Assembly (NCBI GenBank): GCA_948567375.1
Contig: OX419755.1
Span: 18,357,001-18,421,000, forward strand
Reading direction: 5' to 3'
DNA: 64,000 nt
DNA from: Lunularia cruciata
Lineage: Eukaryota > Streptophyta > Marchantiopsida > Lunulariales > Lunulariaceae
The translations under genes and the position numbers were made by a program. Positions 58,228 to 64,000 of the stretch are shown one piece after another (position 1 is the first letter of the stretch; the number at the start of each line of letters is the position of its first letter). A model generated the notes under the pieces. The model had not been told where the DNA came from. It did not search any database and saw only the letters and a list, made by a program, of their open reading frames with translations.

Positions 58228-58895
58228 ACACCATGAGTTAGATGGTTTAATCCAAAAGTTTAATAGTTTGTTTGATCTACAAAAAATGCAAAACCAATTT
58301 TTTTCACACCTTCTATTTGATTATTCTATTGGATTATTCTAACATTTGGAGAATACACCTTATGAACAATTACTATGAGTTCAAGCAATCACACTTAGAC
58401 TAGATTGACCTATGGAGACAATATTGGTCTCCAAACTACATCTCCATCACCTCAATCTTGGTTTTTAGAGGTCAACAAGCCATACACACAAGTTTTAGTT
58501 GTAGTAATGTTGGTGTATTTAATTGTAACATATTTGTTACTTTGTTAGTCCTAACTAACTTCATCACTAAACTCCATATTGTTACAACACCATGAGTTAG
58601 ATGGTTTAATCCAAGAGTTTAATAGTTTGTTTGATCTACAACAAATGCAAAACCTGATTTTTTTCATAGCTTTCATAACATAAAGGGATTATTGCAACAT
58701 TTGGAGAATACACCTATGAACAATTACTATGAGTTCAAGCAATCACACTTAGACTAGATTGACCTATGGAGACAATATTGGTCTCCAAACTACATCTATA
58801 TCACCTCAAGCTTGGTTTTTAGAGACCAACAAGCCATACACACAAGTTTTAGTTCTAGTAATGTTGGTGTTTCTAATTGTAACCTATTTGCTACT
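58175..58895. repeat. Tandem duplication, unit about 359 bp, spanning the LTR end of copy D and old gag
   Basis: CCTAACTAAC at 58,191 recurs at 58,550, and both are followed by AACTCCATATTGTTACAACA and by the same gag relic (TGAGTTAGATGGTTTAATCC). The gag part is homologous to 60,930-61,210 of element F. The second unit carries a piece of the copy D LTR, so the duplication happened after copy D inserted. Confidence 0.88.
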
Positions 58896-58896
58896 T

Positions 58897-60268
58897 TGTC
58901 ACGCCATTTGTAGTTCCGCATCTAGCTGCTCAGACATTGGAGTTCCAGTGATAGTAGTTAGAGTTATTCTAGTAGTTTCTCAGGGACTACTTTCTAACAG
59001 TCTGATTTGGTGTTTGGGGTACTGACTTCACGGTGGGGCCCATCGTCACTTTGCACCGTTTGCACCGTCAAGTGTGCCGTCAGCGGGACCGTTAGGGTTC
59101 TAGTGCTAGCTCGAGTCCAGGGGGGTATAGTTTCAAAGTGAGCTCCAGAGAGCTCACTTCTCTGATGTTGAGCCTTCAAGTTCTCGGCTATGGTGGACAA
59201 AGGCCGGCGAGCGTCACTTGGATTCTCTATGCTTGAGTGGGTGTGGCTTGACTGTAATCAGTGCCCAGTTGTTGGCAGTTTATAGAGTGACAGATCAAGT
59301 ACTGATCTGAGTTGAGTTGAGTTGAGAGTGTTAAGCAATCTGATTACATCAAAAAAGTCAAGTTAGGGGGAAATCAGGTGCAAGAACGTTGAGTGTTGGT
59401 GGTATCTCCAAGCTCGGTGGATCGTGGTAGCTCGATTCAAGTTCTGTGTTTCCCTAGTGTGCAGAAGCTTGTTCAAGTGATTCAGATTTGGCAGTTAGGC
59501 GGACGGTGTGCGGAAGCGCTGGCCAAATTTTGAGCAAAGAAGGAGCAATTTTTGAGCAGTGTTATGATTTTGAGCTCAAGAGGTGAAGGCAGGACCAATT
59601 TGCTACGAGTTGGGCTTAGAAAGTGAAATTGACGGTGGAGTTGGGAAGCTCTTCTCATGAAATTGTAATTTGGAAAAACCCGTTTTGTCAATTTGGCTCG
59701 AGTGGAAAGTTAGCAGGGGATTTGGTGGACATCCATCTTTAGGGTTTACGTCAGATTTTACATCAGATTTTGGGCCAGATTTGGAGGATTTTTTGCTGTT
59801 TGGCCAGATTTGGAGAAGTTTTGCTAGTTTGGAGGACTTTCACAGATTTGGAGAAGTTTTGCCAATTTTGGAGGAGGTTTCGAAGTAGCAACAAGAAACG
59901 CCTCATTTGGCTGAATGTTTAGAGGCTTCGTGGCATAGGGCTGTGGGCTACAAAGGCCTAGAAGGGCCAGAAGGGCCAGCAAGCCAGCTTGCTGGCGTGA
60001 GACTAGCTAGTTTAGAGTAGATCTTAGTCATTGGTTGGCAAAATCTGCCTTTCTTGCTAGATTGTGCGCAACAGGGTTTCACCCTTAGATCTCTTGTTCC
60101 TAGACTGGTGCCCTAGCCAACTGGTCTACCCTCACTTGTTGTCCTAGTGACTGCGCCGTTGTTATCTATACACATGTAGCTTTGGCTAGGAGAGGCAGTT
60201 TGATCCCATTCTTCGTGATCCTGGTAGCTTAGGACTTAGATACGAACACTCTCTTATGTCAAATGCCA
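58897..60268 (+). repeat. 5' LTR of element F, about 1,372 bp (ends inferred)
   Basis: TGTCACGCC follows directly on the old gag relic, and ATGCCA precedes the primer site by two bases. The inner part has short repeats of AGATTTGGAGAAGTTTTGC at 59,760-59,870. The second LTR is outside the window, so the ends rest on TG...CA and context only. Confidence 0.6.
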
Positions 60269-60270
60269 AA

Positions 60271-60285
60271 TGGTGGCAGAGTCAG
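60271..60285 (+). other. Candidate primer-binding site of element F
   Basis: TGGTGGCAGAGTCAG resembles the initiator-tRNA-Met site TGGTATCAGAGC with two changes. The older copy has TGGTTATAGAGTTAG at 52,328. Confidence 0.55.
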
Positions 60286-60684
60286 TCCCATGTTGTGTTA
60301 TGAGATGGAGGGTTTTTGTTTAGATTTCTTGTGATTGGATCCCCTCCATTCTCTACTTCCTGTTTGTGCACCATGTTTGTGTGAGGTGCCTTGACTTTTG
60401 AGTGTTGGTGCTCTGGTGTGCTCTCGGTGGTGAGGCTGGAGTGATGACCAGTCAGACTACCTTTGTTTCTCTCCGGTGAGGCAGGAAGTGATGACCTGGA
60501 GACCGTGAGAGCGCGTGTTATGATGGCAAGTTACAGGTTGCCCTTCCCCTAGTGTAGTTATCTCGGTTAGAGTTACATTAGTGGGTGGTGTCTAGTTGGT
60601 GTTGGCACTTGGTGGGGCACTTGCGGTTGCGACTTGCGGTTCCAAGTGGTGGTTCGGGTTTGTTGTTGCAATTACGTGGTCACG

Positions 60685-61791
60685 ATGGAGTTCTTTGGAG
60701 ATTCCAGAGGAGTTAGCCCTGCAGTACGCAGTGGGTTTATTCAGAGTGGTGCTCGGTATCAGCCTGTATCTCATGTCCCAGTGAGGGAGGAGATTGACTC
60801 TAAGTTGGAGTTCGACACAGGAGCTGATTCAGTTGAGAGTGCACTTGGTGTGTCCGCACCATTGTTGTGGGACATGGACAAGATTTATGGGGCCTCCAAA
60901 GGCCCTAGGCATTACTCTGGTATAGTGGGTACCATTGAGTTGGATGACTTCATCCAGGAGTTTGATAGTTGGTGTGATCTGCAGCAGATGCGGAACCCAA
61001 CTTTGTTCACACCCTTCATGGCATGGAAGGGGTTGTTTCAGCATCTGGAGGGTACGCCAATGGATGATTACCATGAGTTCAGGAGAGCTCATTTGGAGGA
61101 GATTGAGTTATGGAGACAGTATTGGTCTCCACACTATGTTTCCATCACTTCAGGCTCGGTGGCCAGGAGTAGATCAGTTGTACCCACAAGTTCTAGCTCA
61201 AGTAGTGTTGGTGGAGCTAGTGGAGGTGCACTAGCTGGAGATAGTGCTACTACGAGTGGAGGTACCGCTGCAGGAGGTGGTGTGGTACCACGGTTTAACC
61301 CCATGGTTGAGTTCTTCCTATGTTTGAGGCTGAACTACCAGGGAGTGCGGACTGACAAGCTAAGGAGCTTGCAGGAGTTCCAGCGGAAGGCTGGAGAGAG
61401 CCTTCGTGAGGCATACACTCGCATGAGGCGGCTGATCAGTTTCACTCAAGGAGTTATTGAGGCCCAGGCAGTCCAGTTTTGGTATGGGATACTGGACAGG
61501 GAGTTGCAACATAGAGTTCGTGATGCTACGTTGTTGCAGGCTACTTCGCCCACTTTGGCAATAGTCTTTGGTTTGGCTAAGCGTATTGAGCTCAATATGG
61601 TGGAGGAGAGAGTGGTGACATCTGGATTTGGTAGGGAGACCTCATCCACGGCTGTGACCTCTTCTAGAGTGCAGCAGAGTGCACCACGCCCAGTTGGTTT
61701 TTGAGGACAAGGTGGACAGCCCAGATCCTATGGAGCGAGTGGAGGGCCTAGTGGAGTTAGATCCTTACCCTCATTTTTGGGTGAGCAATAG
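60685..61791 (+). pseudogene. gag of element F
   Basis: ATG at 60,685 (MEFFGDSRGVSPAVRSG). Open to TGA at 61,702, then TAG at 61,789 in the same frame. The C-terminal half is a Ty3-type gag domain: FLCLRLNYQGVRTDKLRSLQ, then EFQRKAGESLREAYTRMRRL and AVQFWYGILDRELQHRV. A Ser/Gly-rich hinge lies at about residues 170-205. Gag would package the RNA. The frame 17 codons upstream of the ATG is also open. Confidence 0.82.
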
Positions 61792-61794
61792 CCA

Positions 61795-62715
61795 GTGAGT
61801 GGTGGTGTTGCTTGTTGGACTTGTGGTGGACCTCACCATAGGAGAGAGTGTACTCAAGGCAGCAGACCTGATACCTCTGGTGCATCACAGCTAGCACAGA
61901 GGCAGTGTGAGCATTGCCACAGATTTGGTCACACTAGTGACCGGTGTTTTGACCTACACCCAGAGTTACGGAGTGGTAGAGCTGCTATGGCAAGTAGTAG
62001 AGGAGCTCCAATTCATGGAGGACAAGGTGGTAGAGGTGGTGATAGAGGATCTACACCTAGTAGGGGTGCAGTACCTGCCCTTACTTCTGACACAGCTATG
62101 GCTACTCGGATTGAGCAGTTGGAGCAGAGATTGGCTAGTATGGCTATTGCTCAGAGGAGATCAAATTCGGGTGCTGAGGCTTCCACCTCATATGTTGGTG
62201 ACAGAGATGCTTTGGACTTCATGTGTGGAGCAGCACAGGTGGATGCATCTGCAGCAGTGACTAGGAGTGCAATATGTGCTCCAGAGCCTAGAGGAGCATC
62301 AGTGGAGTTGGACCCACAGAGAGGAGAGGTTGGGAGACAGGTCAGACTTCTCCAATCTTTCACGCTATCTGAGGCATTGCAGACGACATCCATGGTTCCT
62401 AGATGTCCCAGTGCAGGTGTGGTAGGTGGTGATGGAGTACATGATGGACTACCTACTAGTCAGCCACCTACTATTACACAGACTGAGTCTAGCATGATGT
62501 TGGGGGCGGCTCAGCTGATTATGCGGCATCCTTTGTTTTCAGCCAGTGACATGTTTACATTGGGAGTTGACCCAGCCCTAGTGTTTCGGTTGGCTGCCAC
62601 GTTGTGTGAGAGTAGGGATGGTGCAGTTCCTACTACTAGAGCAAAGGTGGTTGGTAGTGGAGCTAACTTGGTTGAGGAGCTTGGGATCCGTTTAGCGACC
62701 AGTGGTTTATGGTAG
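61795..62715 (+). pseudogene. Nucleocapsid with two zinc knuckles of element F
   Basis: Same frame as gag. Two Cys/His clusters are C-W-T-C-G-G-P-H-H-R-R-E-C (Cx2Cx3-4Hx3-4C) and C-E-H-C-H-R-F-G-H-T-S-D-R-C (canonical Cx2Cx4Hx4C). A Gly/Arg-rich basic patch follows, then a helical segment RIEQLEQRLASMAIAQRR. Later residues up to the TAG at 62,713 have no recognised domain. Confidence 0.8.
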
Positions 62716-63441
62716 GCAGCAGCGGCTAGACTGGAGGAGTTGCCAGCTAGACCGGCCTTTGAGAGAGTGCGGTTTACACCTGGTGTTGTCCTATTGGATA
62801 ACCAGAGGGGGATTTTTCGTTTGGTGGGACCTTCAGGGAAGGTCTATACACCACAGAGAGTCTTGTTAGACTCTGGTGCGTAGCCCCTTATGTTGGGGAA
62901 GGTTGCAGTTGTCGGTCTAGAGTTACGGAAGACCGATGTGGAGAGGTGTCCATTTCAGATCCAGACATCTCTTGGTGGTGGTTTGACACAGTACATCACA
63001 CGTGGAGAGCTTGTTGTCCAGGTTCAGCCTTGTCATCCAACTGATAGCTTGGTGGTGAGAGCTCAGGCTATTGCGACAATAGCTAAGTCATATGATGTGC
63101 TAGTTGGGGGAGCAGTGTTATACCCTATGGGTTTCAGCATTGACTATTGGGAGGAGACAACCTCTTATAGACCTGGTTGGCAGTCTGGTGAGGGACGGGT
63201 ATGTTTCCTACCAGTACGCTTTAGTAGTGGCAGTCTTGGTCCACTACAGTCCGGGACCATGGCAGCATCAGTTTTAGCTTTCAGCGGTGCAGTCACTTGG
63301 CCTGGTGACTTGTTGGAGGGGAACGCCCATGCAGAGGATACTCCAGTACCAGAGGAGATCACTCAGCTTTGGAGTACGAGTGGGATTGTTCCATCCACCT
63401 TGGATGTTCCATTGTGGAGTTCAGAGGAGGCATTGCAGTAG
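62716..63441 (+). pseudogene. Aspartic protease of element F
   Basis: Same frame. VYTPQRVLLDSGA gives the catalytic Asp-Ser-Gly at 62,872-62,880. A TAG stop at 62,881 follows immediately, then PLMLGKVAVVGLEL and, near the end, YDVLVGGAVLYPMGFSIDYW, a retropepsin-like V-L-x-G-x-x-x-L-Y-P flap and C-terminal strand. A further TAG lies at 63,439. Confidence 0.75.
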
Positions 63442-64000
63442 CATGCAGATCAGTTGGTGCAGCAGGCTTGGAGTGGAGCCTTCGTACCATCAAGGGATGA
63501 GTATGAGGATGAGCCTCCAGAGGCGATTGCTTTGACACCTCTAGATACCACACTCATTGCTTGGCAGTATCCAGTAGAGGGGATATGTCTATTGGAGTTG
63601 TTTGGTGGGATCAGCACCGGACTAGCTGCGGTGTTACAGGCGGGTATACGAGTATAGAGGTACTTGTATGTAGAGAGAGATGAGACTGCTAGGCAAGTCT
63701 CTCTACATCATGTGGCACACTTGGCCTATTGGTATCCGGAGTTATTACCGATGTCAGCAGTTAGAGGTTACCAAAAGGCCTTACCAGGAAACATTTCCTT
63801 GTTGGGAGCGCATGACCTAGAGAGACATGGGCCTGTTCACTTGGTGATTTCTGGATGGCCATGTCAGGGACATACACATGCGGGCCGCGGTTTGGGTCTT
63901 CAAGATCCTCGTTCTGGTGTGTTTTGGGAGATGTTACGGATACTACAAGATCTCCAAGTTCATCAGTCTGTTTCTCCAGCTTAACTTTTGGAGAACGTTC
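63442..64000 (+). pseudogene. C5 cytosine-DNA methyltransferase domain of element F (partial)
   Basis: Same frame as gag and protease. Motif I is ICLLELFGGISTGLAAVLQA (63,583-63,642), the AdoMet-binding F-x-G-x-x-G type. TAG at 63,655 follows, then motif II-like YLYVERDETARQVS. Motif IV is LVISGWPCQGHTHAGRGLG with the catalytic Cys codon at 63,862-63,864, and then comes LQDPRSGVFWEMLRIL, the motif V-like helix. TAA at 63,982 is followed by LLENV at 63,985-63,999, motif VI with the catalytic Glu. The window ends there, so motifs VIII-X and the target-recognition region are unseen. The enzyme class transfers methyl groups to C5 of cytosine in DNA. It occupies the place where RT would normally follow protease. 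Confidence 0.87.

Larger units (their letters stand above)
58897..64000 (+). mobile_element. LTR retrotransposon F with a cytosine methyltransferase, cut by window end
   Basis: 5' LTR at 58,897-60,268, primer site at 60,271, then gag, two zinc knuckles, aspartic protease and a C5 cytosine methyltransferase in one frame to the window end. Reverse transcriptase, RNase H and integrase are not in the window, so the superfamily (Ty3 or Ty1) is not proven; Ty3 is favoured by the gag and DSGA-type protease. Seven stop codons but no frameshift interrupt 3.3 kb. An older relative is scattered over 48,240-58,896. Confidence 0.85.

Overview
The window is nuclear DNA of a streptophyte, most likely a land plant. 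The evidence is an HSP101 of plant cytosolic type, a single-exon nuclear gene for a probably organelle-targeted tRNA(Ile)-lysidine synthase, a plant-style ABCB transporter, TTTAGGG-type telo-box repeats and many LTR retrotransposons. I cannot name the species. The short introns and the kind of retroelements would fit a non-seed plant, but that is a guess.

Layout. (1) 1-19,850 is repeat territory: the 5' part of a chromovirus-like LTR element (copy A, 1-2,194), an unidentified minus-strand coding relic (2,296-3,571), an LTR-like stretch with heat-shock elements (3.9-4.3 kb), AT-rich DNA, and a complete chromovirus copy B (9,104-17,294, perfect 5-bp target duplication ACTAG). Two solo LTRs of other families are nested in copy B. 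(2) 19,850-45,863 is a gene island: HSP101 (+), TilS (-), a small unknown protein (-), NOC2 (+), a CCDC174-like protein (+) and a full-size ABCB transporter (+). Exons were assembled by splice signals and reading phase; HSP101 (913 aa), NOC2 (808 aa), CCDC174-like (276 aa) and ABCB (1,343 aa) all close without phase errors. (3) 45,864-64,000 is again repeats: a decayed element with hairpin tandem repeats in its LTR, a ~1.4-kb retroposon, chromovirus copy D (53,000-58,227) inserted in an old gag, and then a separate LTR element F (58,897 to beyond the window end).

Most notable. Element F reads gag - two zinc knuckles - aspartic protease - C5 cytosine-DNA methyltransferase in one unshifted frame. 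Methyltransferase motifs I, II, IV (PCQ), V-like and VI (ENV) are all visible before the window ends. Retrotransposon-borne C5 methyltransferases are known from charophyte algae and dinoflagellates. F is broken by seven in-frame stops, each explicable as one C-to-T change in a Gln or Arg codon, as expected from decay by methylcytosine deamination.

Second, the chromovirus family (copies A, B, D) carries canonical heat-shock elements upstream of the TATA box in its LTRs, and all three copies have D-F-G instead of D-S/T-G at the protease active site. Third, a dispersed ~0.6-1.4 kb repeat, one copy of which sits in NOC2 intron 4 between near-identical 15-bp direct repeats, looks like a non-LTR retroposon family.

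In the gene island, NOC2 and the small unknown gene diverge from a telo-box promoter, which fits a ribosome-biogenesis gene. HSP101 has a two-unit heat-shock element upstream of a TATA-like box.
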